DNA of 64,000 bases. It comes from Streptomyces qinzhouensis (lineage in GTDB: Bacteria; Actinomycetota; Actinomycetes; Streptomycetales; Streptomycetaceae). Position numbers and translations under genes: made by a program. This document shows, one piece after another, positions 56,402 through 64,000 of the stretch (positions are counted from its first letter, which is position 1; every line of letters starts with the position of its first letter). The stretch is taken from positions 1,116,001-1,180,000 of the forward strand of contig NZ_CP042266.1 of assembly GCF_007856155.1 (NCBI RefSeq), given 5' to 3'. The notes under the pieces are model-generated. The model ran no database searches, was not told the DNA's origin, and saw nothing but the letters and a program-made list of their open reading frames with translations.

Positions 56402-56486
56402 CGCGGGGGCAGCCTCCCAGCACGGCGGGCATGACCGGAAGAACCCGCACCGGACCCGCGCCCGAGCCCGCGCCTCGGGCCGCCCG

Positions 56487-57923
56487 TCAGCCGCGGACCT
56501 CGTCATAGGCGGTACGCAGCCGGCGCACGCCCTCGGTGAGGTCCGCGGGCGCCGCGACCGCCGCGAAGCTCAGGCGGAGGTATCCGGCCGGCGGCTCGGC
56601 GCAGTAGTACGGCCGCCCCGCCGCGACCGCCACGCCCGCCCGGAGCGCCGCGGAGTGCAGGGCGAGTTCGTCGGTACCGTCCGGCAGGCGCAGCCACAGA
56701 TGGTGGCCGCCGTACGGGACGTCGGGGAGGGCCAGTTCGGGCAGGGTGCCGGTGACCGCGGCGGCGAGGGTGGTGCGGCGGCCCCTCAGAGCGGCGGCGA
56801 CGGTGCGCAGATGGCGGTTCCAGGCGGGCGCGCCGACCAGTTCGAGGGTGGCCTCCTGGAGGGGGCGCGGGACGAAGAAGCTGTCCACGACGTGGATGGC
56901 CCGCAGCCGTTCGAGTACGGGGCCGCGGGCCGCGAGCATGCCGACGCGCAGGCTCGGGGAGCAGACCTTGGTCAGTGACCCGACGTGGACGACGACGCCG
57001 TCCGGGTCGTCGGCGGCGAGCGGCCTCGGCAGCGGGGGCGCGTCCTCGTGGACGAGGCGGCGCGCGAAGTCGTCCTCGACGACGAAGGCCCCCGCGGCGC
57101 GGGCGATCCTCAGCACCTCGGGGCGCCGGTCGGTGCCGAGGACCGCGCCGGTCGGGTTCTGGAAGAGGGGCTGGCAGACGAAGACCCGGGCGCCGGTGGC
57201 CTCGAAGGCGGCGGCGAGGAGTTCCGTACGGACCCCGGCCGCGTCGACCGGTACGGGTACGGGCCGCATTCCGGCGGCGCGGGCGATGGCGAGGAGGCCG
57301 GGATAGGTCGGGGATTCGACGAGGACGGGGGCGCCGGGCGGGGCGAGGGCGCGCAGTGCGGTGGTGAGTGCGGACTGGCCGCCGGCCGTGATGAGGACGT
57401 CGGCGGCGGTCAGCGGGGCGCCGATGCCGCGGGCGAACCACTCCCGCAGTTCGGGCAGCCCTTCGGTGGGCGGCCGCCCCCAGGCGCCGGGGCGCCGGCC
57501 GGCCCGGGCGAGGGCGGCGGACATGGCCTGTTCGGGCTGGAGGGTGGGATGGAGATAGCCGCCGTTGAGTTCGACGACGCCCGCGGGCGGCGCGGCGAGG
57601 GTGGCCAGGACTCCGGAGGCGTCGACCGACCGCGGTACGGATTCGGCGGCGGTGGCCGCGCTCAGGCTCACCTCCTGCCAGGAGGTGTCTCCGGCGGGCG
57701 GGGGCTCGGACGGCCGTTCGGCGCGGAAGGCTCCGGCGCCGGGCCGGGTCACGACCAGCCCTTCGGCGGCGAGCCGGGCGAGCGCGCGGGTGACCGTCAC
57801 CGGGGAGACGCGGTAGCGCTCGACCAAGGCCCGACTCGATGGCAGCTTTCCACCTGGAGAGTAGCGGTCGAGGTCATTTCGCAGGGCGTCCGCCAAGTCG
57901 ACCACACTGCTACTCTCATTCAT
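56487..57923 (-). CDS. MocR/PdxR-like regulator (GntR HTH fused to aminotransferase)
   Basis: 478 residues. N-terminal GntR helix-turn-helix, LADALRNDLDRYSPGGKLPSSRALVERYRVSPVTVTRALARLAAEGLVV, joins a class I aminotransferase-like domain: VLITAGGQSALTTALRAL, VLVESPTYPGLLAIARAAG, LFQNPTGAVL, FVVEDDFARRLVHED, and the PLP lysine in GSLTKVCSPSLRVG. MocR proteins sense PLP-linked ligands and control vitamin, amino-acid or transporter genes. The ATG at 57923 overlaps the ATG of the divergent EamA gene, so it most likely regulates that exporter. No Shine-Dalgarno; a TATTCT box lies just upstream. Confidence 0.92.
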   Translation of the reverse strand: MNESSSVVDLADALRNDLDRYSPGGKLPSSRALVERYRVSPVTVTRALARLAAEGLVVTRPGAGAFRAERPSEPPPAGDTSWQEVSLSAATAAESVPRSVDASGVLATLAAPPAGVVELNGGYLHPTLQPEQAMSAALARAGRRPGAWGRPPTEGLPELREWFARGIGAPLTAADVLITAGGQSALTTALRALAPPGAPVLVESPTYPGLLAIARAAGMRPVPVPVDAAGVRTELLAAAFEATGARVFVCQPLFQNPTGAVLGTDRRPEVLRIARAAGAFVVEDDFARRLVHEDAPPLPRPLAADDPDGVVVHVGSLTKVCSPSLRVGMLAARGPVLERLRAIHVVDSFFVPRPLQEATLELVGAPAWNRHLRTVAAALRGRRTTLAAAVTGTLPELALPDVPYGGHHLWLRLPDGTDELALHSAALRAGVAVAAGRPYYCAEPPAGYLRLSFAAVAAPADLTEGVRRLRTAYDEVRG

Positions 57924-57930
57924 GAGAGTA
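57911..57930. promoter_or_regulatory. Perfect 20-bp palindrome over two overlapping start codons
   Basis: tactctcattcatgagagta: 9-bp arms (57911-57919, 57922-57930), spacer tc. It contains the MocR ATG (minus) and the EamA ATG (plus), sharing 2 bp (CATG). Probably a MocR operator. Confidence 0.75.
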
Positions 57931-58866
57931 CAGAATAGCGCTATCCGCACCGCGCCGATAGCAGTCGACACCCCGCCGGTGCCCCGCCCGGGCGGCGGAC
58001 CGGCGGCGGGGGACCGGGCCGGTACGGCGCTCGCGTCGGCCGGCGTGGTCGCCTTCTCCCTCACCTTTCCGTCCACCGTGTGGGGTCTGGAATCCTTCGG
58101 CCCCTGGTCGCTGGTCTCGCTGCGTGGTGTGCTCGCGGCGCTGGTCGCCGGTGGTTTCCTGCTGGCGCTGCGGGTCCGGCCGCCGGAGCGTCGCCACTGG
58201 GGGTCGCTGCTGGTGGTCGCGGGCGGTGTCGTGATCGGCTATCCGCTGCTGACGACCCTCGCGCTCCAGTCGTCCACCACGTCCCACGCGGCCGTGGTGG
58301 TGGGCCTGCTGCCGCTGACGACCGCGGTCTTCGCCGCCGTGCGCACGGGCCGCCGCCCCTCCCGGACCTTCTGGCTGGCGGCGCTGACCGGGGCCGCCGT
58401 GGTGATCGCCTTCACCGTGTGGCGGAGCGGCGGCGCGCTGCAGGGCGCCGATCTGTATCTCTTCGGTGCCCTGCTGGTGTGCGCGGCCGGGTATACGGAG
58501 GGCGGGCGGCTGGCCGCGGAGCTGCCGGGCTGGCAGATCATCGGCTGGGCCCTGATCCTCTGTCTGCCGTTCGCCGTCATGGGCTCCGCGGTGGCACTGG
58601 CGTACGAGCCGGTGCGGCTGACCGCGCAGGGGGTGACCGGCCTGGTCTGGGTGGCCTGCGGCTCCACGTTCTTCGGCCTGTACGTCTGGTACCGGGGCAT
58701 GGCGGCGATCGGCATCCCCCGGGCGAGCCAGTTGCAGCTGGCGCAGCCGCTGCTGACGCTGGTCTGGTCGGTCGCGCTGCTGGGCGAGGACCTCGCCCCC
58801 GCGGCGCCGGTGGCCGCGATCGCGGTACTGGTCTGCATCGCGGTGACCCAGCGGGCGCGTACCTGA
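57922..58866 (+). CDS. EamA/DMT-family transporter
   Basis: 314 residues with about ten membrane helices in two EamA halves: AGTALASAGVVAFSLTFPSTVWGL onward and GALQGADLYLFGALLVCAAGYTEGGRLAAELPGWQIIGWALIL onward; near the end GIPRASQLQLAQPLLTLVWSVALLGEDLAPAAPVAAIAVLVC is the typical closing region. Probably exports amino acids or small metabolites. The first 30 residues are polar. ATG 57922 has no Shine-Dalgarno and overlaps the start codon of the MocR gene, so both may be leaderless. Regulation by the divergent MocR is likely. Confidence 0.88.
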   Translation: MRVQNSAIRTAPIAVDTPPVPRPGGGPAAGDRAGTALASAGVVAFSLTFPSTVWGLESFGPWSLVSLRGVLAALVAGGFLLALRVRPPERRHWGSLLVVAGGVVIGYPLLTTLALQSSTTSHAAVVVGLLPLTTAVFAAVRTGRRPSRTFWLAALTGAAVVIAFTVWRSGGALQGADLYLFGALLVCAAGYTEGGRLAAELPGWQIIGWALILCLPFAVMGSAVALAYEPVRLTAQGVTGLVWVACGSTFFGLYVWYRGMAAIGIPRASQLQLAQPLLTLVWSVALLGEDLAPAAPVAAIAVLVCIAVTQRART

Positions 58867-58901
58867 GCGCACCCCAGCGGGCGCACCCCCGGGCGCGTAC
58901 C
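58852..58901. repeat. Direct repeat of the EamA gene end
   Basis: cgggcgcgtacc occurs at 58852-58863, directly before the stop codon, and at 58890-58901 after it; ccagcgggcgc also recurs in between. Confidence 0.7.
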
Positions 58902-59067
58902 CGGGGACCGACCCGGCGGGCGCCTGTCCGAAGCACGGGTCCGTGCCACGGACACCCTCGCACCCCGGCACCCCGGCACCCCGACGGCAGCGGAGGTGCC
59001 GCCCGCGGGGCGGCCGTAGACTCGGAAGCGCACGGACCACCACCCGGCTTCGAGGAGGTCACTCCCG

Positions 59068-59265
59068 ATGCGTGCGAACGTGGGCGACAAGCTGCTGGTG
59101 CACGGCAGGACCGTAGGGCACCACGACCGGGTCGCGGAGGTCGTCGAGGTGCTCGGCGAGAACGGCGGCCCGCCCTTCCGCGTACGGTTCGACGACGACG
59201 GCCACGAGACCGTGATGTCCCCCGGACCCGACACGGTCGTCCGGCCCCACGAACCCGCCGCCTGA
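59068..59265 (+). CDS. DUF1918 domain protein
   Basis: 65 residues, MRANVGDKLLVHGRTVGHHDRVAEVVEVLGENGGPPFRVRFDDDG..., a small SH3-like beta protein family (DUF1918) common in actinobacteria. The core pattern GDxLxVxG, GxxxRxGxVxEV and PPYxVRWxDGHE is visible as DKLLVHG, HDRVAEVVEV and PPFRVRFDDDGHE. Function unknown; related small domains bind nucleic acids or proteins. GAGGAGG lies 9 nt before the ATG. Monocistronic, followed by a terminator hairpin. Confidence 0.85.
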   Translation: MRANVGDKLLVHGRTVGHHDRVAEVVEVLGENGGPPFRVRFDDDGHETVMSPGPDTVVRPHEPAA

Positions 59266-59296
59266 TCCACTCCCCCGGCCCACGGCGGGCCGGGGA

Positions 59297-59326
59297 CATC
59301 CGGCCGGGCTCCGTCCCGGCCGGATG
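59297..59326. terminator. Hairpin terminator between DUF1918 and GHL10 genes
   Basis: 12-bp perfect stem catccggccggg/cccggccggatg with 6-nt loop, between convergent genes. Confidence 0.8.
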
Positions 59327-59362
59327 GCTCCATGCGCCCACCCGGGCGTGCGGCCCGGACCG

Positions 59363-60613
59363 CTACGGCACCGGTACCCGCGTCGGATAGTGGTCGGCCA
59401 CCACCCGCGCCATCGCCCCGATCCGGTCGGCCCCGACCTCCTTCGCCGAGAAGAAGCAGTGGCCCCGCACCTGCCCGTACTCCCCGGCCAGGGTCAGATG
59501 ACGGGACAGTTCGGCCGGATCCTGCCAGGGCGCGCCCTGCGCCGGATCGCCCGCCTTGTAGAGGGCCTCACCGATGTAGAGATCCACGCCGGTGTCCTTC
59601 ACCAGCGTGTTCCACCAGGGCACCAGCTTGGCGTAGTCGGCCGCGGCGAAGCCGATGTTCCAGTAGATCTGCGGGACGACATAGTCGATCCATCCCTCCT
59701 CGACCCAGGTCCGGGTGTCGGCGTGCAGATCGTCGTAGGTCTGGATCCCGCCCCGGGTGTCGGAGCCGCGCGGATCGGTGGAGGCGTTGCGCCAGACGGC
59801 GAACGGGCTGATCCCGAAGGCGACACCGGCCCTGGTCTCCTTGATGCGCTGCGACATCTCCCGTACGAGCCGGTCGATGTTGTCGCGCCGCCAGGCGGCC
59901 TTGGAGGCGAAGCCACCGCCGTAGCGGGCGAAGGTGGCGTCGTCGCCGAAGGACTGCCCGGCCACCGGGTAGGGGTAGAAGTAGTCGTCGAAGTGGACGC
60001 CGTCGATGTCGTAACGGCGTACGGCGTCGATCATGGCGTTCTGGACGAAGGCCCGGACCTCGGGGACGCCCGGGTTGTAGTAGAGCTTGCCGCCGTACGG
60101 AAGCACCCAGCCCGGGTTGAGCCGGGCGGGGTGCCCCTCGGCGAGCCGGGTGGGGTCGGTGTGGGTGGCGACCCGGTACGGATTGAACCAGGCGTGCAGC
60201 GCGAGGCCCCGGCGATGGGCCTCCGTGACGGCGGTGCCGAGCGGGTCCCAGCCGGGATCCCGGCCCTGGACCCCGGTCAGATACTGCGACCAGGGTTCGT
60301 ACGGGGACGGCCAGAACGCGTCCGCGGCCGGCCTGACCTGAAAGACCACGGCGTTGAGCCGACGGGCGACGGCCGTGTCGAGCCGGCTGATCAACTCCGC
60401 CCGCTGCTGGTCCGCGGTCAGCCCGGACCGGGAGGGCCAGTCCCGGTTGGTGATGGTCGCCAGCCACATGCCCCGGAACTCCGCGGCGTCGGCGCGGCCC
60501 CCCGCGGCCGGGGCCGGGGCACCGCGCGGCACCGCGGCCACGTCCCCGGCCGTCGCCAGCCCGGCCATCGCCCCGGCCGCGGCCATGAACCCTCTTCTAG
60601 TGATACGTCCCAT
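59363..60613 (-). CDS. Tat-exported GHL10-family glycoside hydrolase-like protein
   Basis: 416 residues. Tat signal ITRRGFMAAAGAMAGLATAGDVAA; the mature protein begins near EFRGMWLATITNRDWPSRSGL, the characteristic opening of the GHL10 (glycosyl hydrolase-like 10) family. VVFQVRPAADAFWPSPYEPWSQYLTG, HAWFNPYRVA, and GVHFDDYFYPYPV (Asp pair), GISPFAVWRN and DYVVPQIYWNIGF are all typical. Members act on cell-wall polysaccharides; a relative in E. coli (DigH) removes denuded glycan. A similar role here is inferred. ATG 60613 with a distant AAGGAAGG. Confidence 0.9.
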   Translation of the reverse strand: MGRITRRGFMAAAGAMAGLATAGDVAAVPRGAPAPAAGGRADAAEFRGMWLATITNRDWPSRSGLTADQQRAELISRLDTAVARRLNAVVFQVRPAADAFWPSPYEPWSQYLTGVQGRDPGWDPLGTAVTEAHRRGLALHAWFNPYRVATHTDPTRLAEGHPARLNPGWVLPYGGKLYYNPGVPEVRAFVQNAMIDAVRRYDIDGVHFDDYFYPYPVAGQSFGDDATFARYGGGFASKAAWRRDNIDRLVREMSQRIKETRAGVAFGISPFAVWRNASTDPRGSDTRGGIQTYDDLHADTRTWVEEGWIDYVVPQIYWNIGFAAADYAKLVPWWNTLVKDTGVDLYIGEALYKAGDPAQGAPWQDPAELSRHLTLAGEYGQVRGHCFFSAKEVGADRIGAMARVVADHYPTRVPVP

Positions 60614-60767
60614 ACGCCCTGCTGCCTTCCTTTTCCGGACCCGGCCCGCCCTGCTCCGGCCTGCCCTGGTGATCGTGCCCGAAGTGAATCCGGAGTAACG
60701 TCGTACAGTCGAGGCGGGCGCCGGAACCATACGGGGAATCCCGCACGGAATCAGCGAAAGGCACGAG

Positions 60768-61640
60768 GTGACGGACTCAATGGCCGACATTGCACGCGTC
60801 GGAGTGGTGGGCTGTGGCCAGATGGGCGCGGGCATCGCGGAGGTATGCGCCCGCAGCGGCCTGGAGGTGAAGGTCGCCGAGACGACGGGGGAAGCGCTGG
60901 AACTCGGGCGCACCCGGCTCGTCAACTCCCTCTCGAAGGCCGCCGAACGAGGCAAGATCACGGAGGAGGAACGGGACGCGGCGCTGGCGCGGCTGAGCTT
61001 CACCACCGATCTCGGGGAGTTCGCGGACCGCGATCTGGTCATCGAGGCCGTCGTGGAGAACGAGCAGGTGAAGACCGAGATCTTCCAGGTCCTCGACCAG
61101 GTGGTGACCCGCCCGGACGCCATCCTGGCCTCCAACACCTCCTCCATTCCGCTGGTGAAGCTGGCGGTGGCGACCTCACGGCCCGACCAGGTCATCGGCA
61201 TCCACTTCTTCAATCCGGCGCCGGTGCAGAAGCTGGTGGAGCTGATCCCGGCGCTGACCACCTCCGAGGAGACCGTGAAACGGTCGGAGGCGCTGGTGGA
61301 GCAGGTGCTGGAGAAGCATCCGATCCGGGCCCAGGACCGGTCGGGCTTTGTGGTGAACGCGCTGCTGATTCCGTATCTGCTCTCCGCGATCCGGATGTTC
61401 GAGTCGGGGATCGCCAGCCGTGAGGACATCGACAACGGCATGGAGCTGGGCTGTGCGCACCCGATGGGGCCGCTGAAGCTGGCGGATCTGATCGGCCTCG
61501 ACACCGTCGCCTCGGTGGCCGATTCGATGTACTTCGAGTTCAAGGAGCCCCTGTACGCCGCGCCGCCGCTGCTCCAGCGGATGGTGGACGCGGGGCGTCT
61601 GGGCCGTAAGACGGGCTCGGGGTTCTATCCGTACGACTGA
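60768..61640 (+). CDS. 3-hydroxybutyryl-CoA dehydrogenase
   Basis: Oxidises or makes (S)-3-hydroxybutyryl-CoA with NAD(P). 290 residues. Rossmann motif VGVVGCGQMGAGIAEVCARSG (GxGxxG), catalytic His-Glu region ASNTSSIPLVKLAVATSRPDQVIGIHFFNPAPVQKLVELIPAL, then QDRSGFVVNALLIPYLLSAIRMFESG and ELGCAHPMGPLKLADLIGLDT of the C-terminal domain. The single-domain form like Hbd/PaaH. GTG start 60768 follows AAAGG; ATG 60780 is an alternative. May supply polyhydroxybutyrate or ethylmalonyl-CoA pathways (inference). Confidence 0.93.
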   Translation: MTDSMADIARVGVVGCGQMGAGIAEVCARSGLEVKVAETTGEALELGRTRLVNSLSKAAERGKITEEERDAALARLSFTTDLGEFADRDLVIEAVVENEQVKTEIFQVLDQVVTRPDAILASNTSSIPLVKLAVATSRPDQVIGIHFFNPAPVQKLVELIPALTTSEETVKRSEALVEQVLEKHPIRAQDRSGFVVNALLIPYLLSAIRMFESGIASREDIDNGMELGCAHPMGPLKLADLIGLDTVASVADSMYFEFKEPLYAAPPLLQRMVDAGRLGRKTGSGFYPYD

Positions 61641-61732
61641 GCCCGCGGCATGAATGCGCGTACAGCGGCGACCGCGGCATGAGTGCGCGTACGACTGAGC
61701 CCGCGACGTGAGCGCGGGTACGGCTGAGGCCG
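61630..61732. repeat. 29-bp tandem repeats beginning at the dehydrogenase gene end
   Basis: Units at 61645-61673, 61674-61702 and 61703-61731, with part of the unit (gtacgactgagccc) overlapping the last codons and stop of the gene. 18 bp (cgtacgactgagcccgcg) at 61630 recurs exactly at 61688. Confidence 0.85.
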
Positions 61733-61908
61733 GGCGCCCTGCCGCCCGCCCCCGGCCGGACGGACGAGCGCCCCGCCGTTGTTCCGAACGGGCCCCCGCG
61801 CCCGCTGCCGGTCCTTCACGGGCCGGTCGGGCCCGCTCGATTCGGCGGGCGTCCGCGCCCGCCGTCACCCGCGACGCCGCCGGTCCCGGCACCGGCGGCC
61901 ACCGGGGC

Positions 61909-62439
61909 TCAGCCCAGCCGCATGTGATGCAGCATCAGCAGCCCGGCCGCCATATTGGCGGCCGGGACCTGGCCCCGGGCGATGAGCTCGGGGATCAGTT
62001 TCAGCGGAACCCATTCACGGCGTGAGGACTCGAAGTCGTCCTCGGGGTGGCCGATATAGGTCGCGCCCTCCGCCCAGTACAGATGGTGCCGGGCGTCGAT
62101 GAGCCCATTGGCGGGCTCGACGGTGAGCAGATGGCGCAGGGGGCCCGGCCGCCAGCCGGTCTCCTCCTCCATCTCCCGGGCCGCCGCGGACTCGATCTCC
62201 TCGCCGTCCTCGACCACACCCGCCGCCAGCTCCCAGCCCCAGCTGTCCGTGATGAACCGGTGTCGCCAGAGCATGAGGACCTCGTTGTCCTCGTTGACGG
62301 CCGTCGCCACGGCGACGGCGCGGAGCCGGATGAGGAAGTGGTCCAGATGCCGGCCGTCCGGTAGCCGGACATCCGCCAGATTCACCCTGAACCAGCGGTT
62401 TTCATACACAGTTTGCTCATTGAGGTTTGTCCACTGCAC
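61909..62439 (-). CDS. NUDIX hydrolase
   Basis: 176 residues with a NUDIX box: AAGVVEDGEEIESAAAREMEEETGW (G-x5-E-x7-REMEEE-x-G), which binds the metal for pyrophosphate-bond hydrolysis. It opens with WFRVNLADVRLPDGRHLDHFLIR, as in ADP-ribose pyrophosphatase-like members. Substrate not determined. GTG 62439 lies 8 nt after AGGTGG. Divergent transcription from a regulator is not seen; both are on the minus strand. Confidence 0.9.
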   Translation of the reverse strand: MQWTNLNEQTVYENRWFRVNLADVRLPDGRHLDHFLIRLRAVAVATAVNEDNEVLMLWRHRFITDSWGWELAAGVVEDGEEIESAAAREMEEETGWRPGPLRHLLTVEPANGLIDARHHLYWAEGATYIGHPEDDFESSRREWVPLKLIPELIARGQVPAANMAAGLLMLHHMRLG

Positions 62440-62597
62440 AGTTCTGCCACCTCTCGGGCCGTAGGTGGCAACATCGCAGCAGTCGATCTTGTCCAGTGGA
62501 ATCGCCCACCGTTGTGGTCAAGCCACGGGAACGCCTTCCGGGACTCCGGGTACCGGCTCCGGGAGTCCGCGATCCGGGCGCCGGCGCCCGGCCGGTC

Positions 62598-63938
62598 TCA
62601 CAGCGGGACCCGCAGCGCCTCGTCGATGAACCCCGCCGCCTGCCGCGCGTTCGCGCTGCCGCTCGCCAGCAGATGTTCCCGGACCGTACGGAGCCGGTCG
62701 CGCAGCCGCCGGGATTCCATGCCCCGGACCCGTTCCGTCATTTCGACGGCGGTCGCCGCGGCCCGGTCCGGCTCGCCCTGGCAGAGTTCGATCTCGCAGA
62801 GCATCGCCAGCCGGTGCACCCGGCCCCGGTCGTGGGCCGGTGTCCCGGCCGCGGCCGCGGCATGCTCCCGGGCCCCGGCCAGATCGCCCAGGCTGAGCAG
62901 CGCCTCCGCCGCCTGCACATTGACCAGGCCCGGCTGGACATAGCCGGTCTCGTCCGGCTCGTCCCCGAAGTGGATCCGCTCGGCCTCGCTCTCGGCCCGC
63001 CCGATACAGCGCAGCGCCGACGCGTGGTCGCCGAGCTGGGCGTAGGCCTTCGCCTGCATCGCGTACAGATCGGCGGCGAGCGCCGGAGTGATCCGGCCGC
63101 CCGCCGTGCGCAGGGCGGCCTCCGCGAAGGCGACGGCCTGCCGGTGCTCGGAGAGGAACAGCGACTGATTGACCAGCAGGGCGATCACATAGGCGCCGAG
63201 GCCCTGGTCACCGCTGGCCTTGGCGAGCCGCAGCGCCTGGTGGAAGTAGCGCTGGGCCAGTCCGTGCGCATCGGAGTCGTAGGCGCAGATCCCGGCGACG
63301 GCGACGAGCCCGCCGGTCGCCCGGTGCAACTGCCGTCCGAGCGCGTCGTTGTACGAGCCGCGCAGCAGCGGCGCGGTCTCGGCGTTGAGAAAACCGACGA
63401 TGCGGGTACGGGTCGCCACCCCGCCCGCCCTGCGGTACATCAGCTCGTAGTGCGCCCTGGCCGCCCGCAGCATGGTGACGTCCGCCATGGAGACCCGGGT
63501 GACGCCGGAGCGGGAGACGTCCGCGTCCTCCGGGGGGTTCTCCCACTCCCAGACCGGCATCACGGCGGGGGTGCCGGTGACCGCGGGGGCCTCGATGACA
63601 TGTCGGCGCTGCTGTTCGTCGGAGCGCCAGAGCGCGGTGGCCCGGTCCACGAAGCCGGCCAGCGGGGTACCGGGCAGGGTCAGCTGGGCGCCGTCCACGC
63701 CCAGGCCGATATCGCCGAGGGTCAGCGGACGGCGCAGCCGCTCGGCGAGCACCTCGCAGATCAGATCGGGCACTTGGCCGCGCGGGCGCTGGCCCTTGAG
63801 CCAGCGGGCGACGGCGGTGTGCTCGTAGCGCAGGCCGAGTCCCCTGGCCCGGCCTGCCCGGTTGACCCGGGCGGCGAGGCCCGCGTGGGAGAAGCCCGCC
63901 TCGTCGATGAGGGCGTCGAGCAGGGTGTTCGGCTGCAT
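62598..63938 (-). CDS. TPR-containing HTH transcriptional regulator
   Basis: 446 residues. The N-terminus is an XRE-like DNA-binding segment (LLDALIDEAGFSHAGLAARVNRAGRARGLGLRYEHTAVARWLKGQRPRGQVPDLI), typical of a Streptomyces-specific regulator group. The rest is alpha-helical with TPR-like repeats (YFHQALRLAKASGDQGLGAYVIALLVNQSLFLSEHRQAVAFAEAALRTAG, DLYAMQAKAYAQLGDHASALRCIGRAE, AEALLSLGDLAGAREHAAAAA), a peptide- or protein-binding scaffold. ATG 63938 has GGAG 7 nt upstream. Not NsdA, whose N-terminus differs. Target and signal unknown. Confidence 0.85.
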   Translation of the reverse strand: MQPNTLLDALIDEAGFSHAGLAARVNRAGRARGLGLRYEHTAVARWLKGQRPRGQVPDLICEVLAERLRRPLTLGDIGLGVDGAQLTLPGTPLAGFVDRATALWRSDEQQRRHVIEAPAVTGTPAVMPVWEWENPPEDADVSRSGVTRVSMADVTMLRAARAHYELMYRRAGGVATRTRIVGFLNAETAPLLRGSYNDALGRQLHRATGGLVAVAGICAYDSDAHGLAQRYFHQALRLAKASGDQGLGAYVIALLVNQSLFLSEHRQAVAFAEAALRTAGGRITPALAADLYAMQAKAYAQLGDHASALRCIGRAESEAERIHFGDEPDETGYVQPGLVNVQAAEALLSLGDLAGAREHAAAAAGTPAHDRGRVHRLAMLCEIELCQGEPDRAAATAVEMTERVRGMESRRLRDRLRTVREHLLASGSANARQAAGFIDEALRVPL

Positions 63939-64000
63939 ACGGGCGCTCCGGAGGCTCGGTGCGCCCAGCGTAGTGGACCGGCGGTTCACACGGGGTGTGA

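Overview
The window is high-GC chromosomal DNA with strong third-codon GC bias, Shine-Dalgarno starts, frequent GTG/TTG starts and genes on both strands. It encodes an SsgB sporulation protein, and the gene order (thrS, ssgB, DsbA-like protein, pabB/pabC, trmH, cobA, cobT, metNIQ, GDPD, acyltransferase, argH, argRDBJC) resembles what I recall of the core chromosome of Streptomyces (around SCO1531-SCO1580 of S. coelicolor). I therefore read it as a Streptomyces core region with small accessory insertions.

Layout. 1-950: a truncated IS110-family transposase directly downstream of thrS. 955-12000: housekeeping and developmental genes (thrS, DEDDh exonuclease, two separate tRNA-Val(CAC), membrane proteins, ssgB, CGNR regulator, DsbA-like protein, acetyltransferase). 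12083-14732: pabC/pabB for p-aminobenzoate, then a tRNA cluster Gly-Cys-Val-Val-Val. 14838-17611: small proteins, a phosphotransferase and a repeat-rich gap. 17927-21587: a Ser/Thr kinase, then a HelR-type RNA polymerase recycling ATPase preceded by a rifamycin-associated element. 21668-29634: TrmH methyltransferase and corrin/siroheme genes (CysG/CobA type, a BluB-CobT fusion with a very long Pro/Ala-rich N-terminus, CobL). 29862-33980: an acetyltransferase and a metNIQ importer operon with a cysteine-rich leader peptide gene in front. 34240-41468: small membrane proteins, sigma factor, glycerophosphodiesterase, acyltransferase, TetR plus DHA2 exporter, HAD-like protein. 41521-50172: an argCJBDR-argGH cluster like that of S. 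clavuligerus, with an L,D-transpeptidase gene between argR and argG. 50447-63938: accessory and metabolic genes (GH16 protein, Tat lipoprotein, MFS transporter with in-frame minisatellites, CGNR regulator, MocR/EamA divergent pair, GHL10 hydrolase, 3-hydroxyacyl-CoA dehydrogenase, NUDIX hydrolase, TPR-type regulator).

How parts work together: pabB and pabC overlap by 4 nt and are co-translated; metN/metI overlap by 4 nt with metQ downstream; argC-J-B-D-R run as one transcript with 4-nt overlaps, and both argC and argG carry ARG-box-like palindromes for ArgR, made at the end of the same operon; TetR and the exporter overlap by 4 nt behind a perfect operator palindrome.

The most interesting items are the apparently leaderless Cys-rich leader peptide in front of metNIQ, the in-frame 27-bp and 120-bp minisatellites in an MFS gene, the MocR/EamA pair whose start codons overlap inside a 20-bp palindrome, the roughly 715-residue low-complexity extension of BluB-CobT, and a recurrent pattern of short tandem duplications sitting on or just after stop codons.
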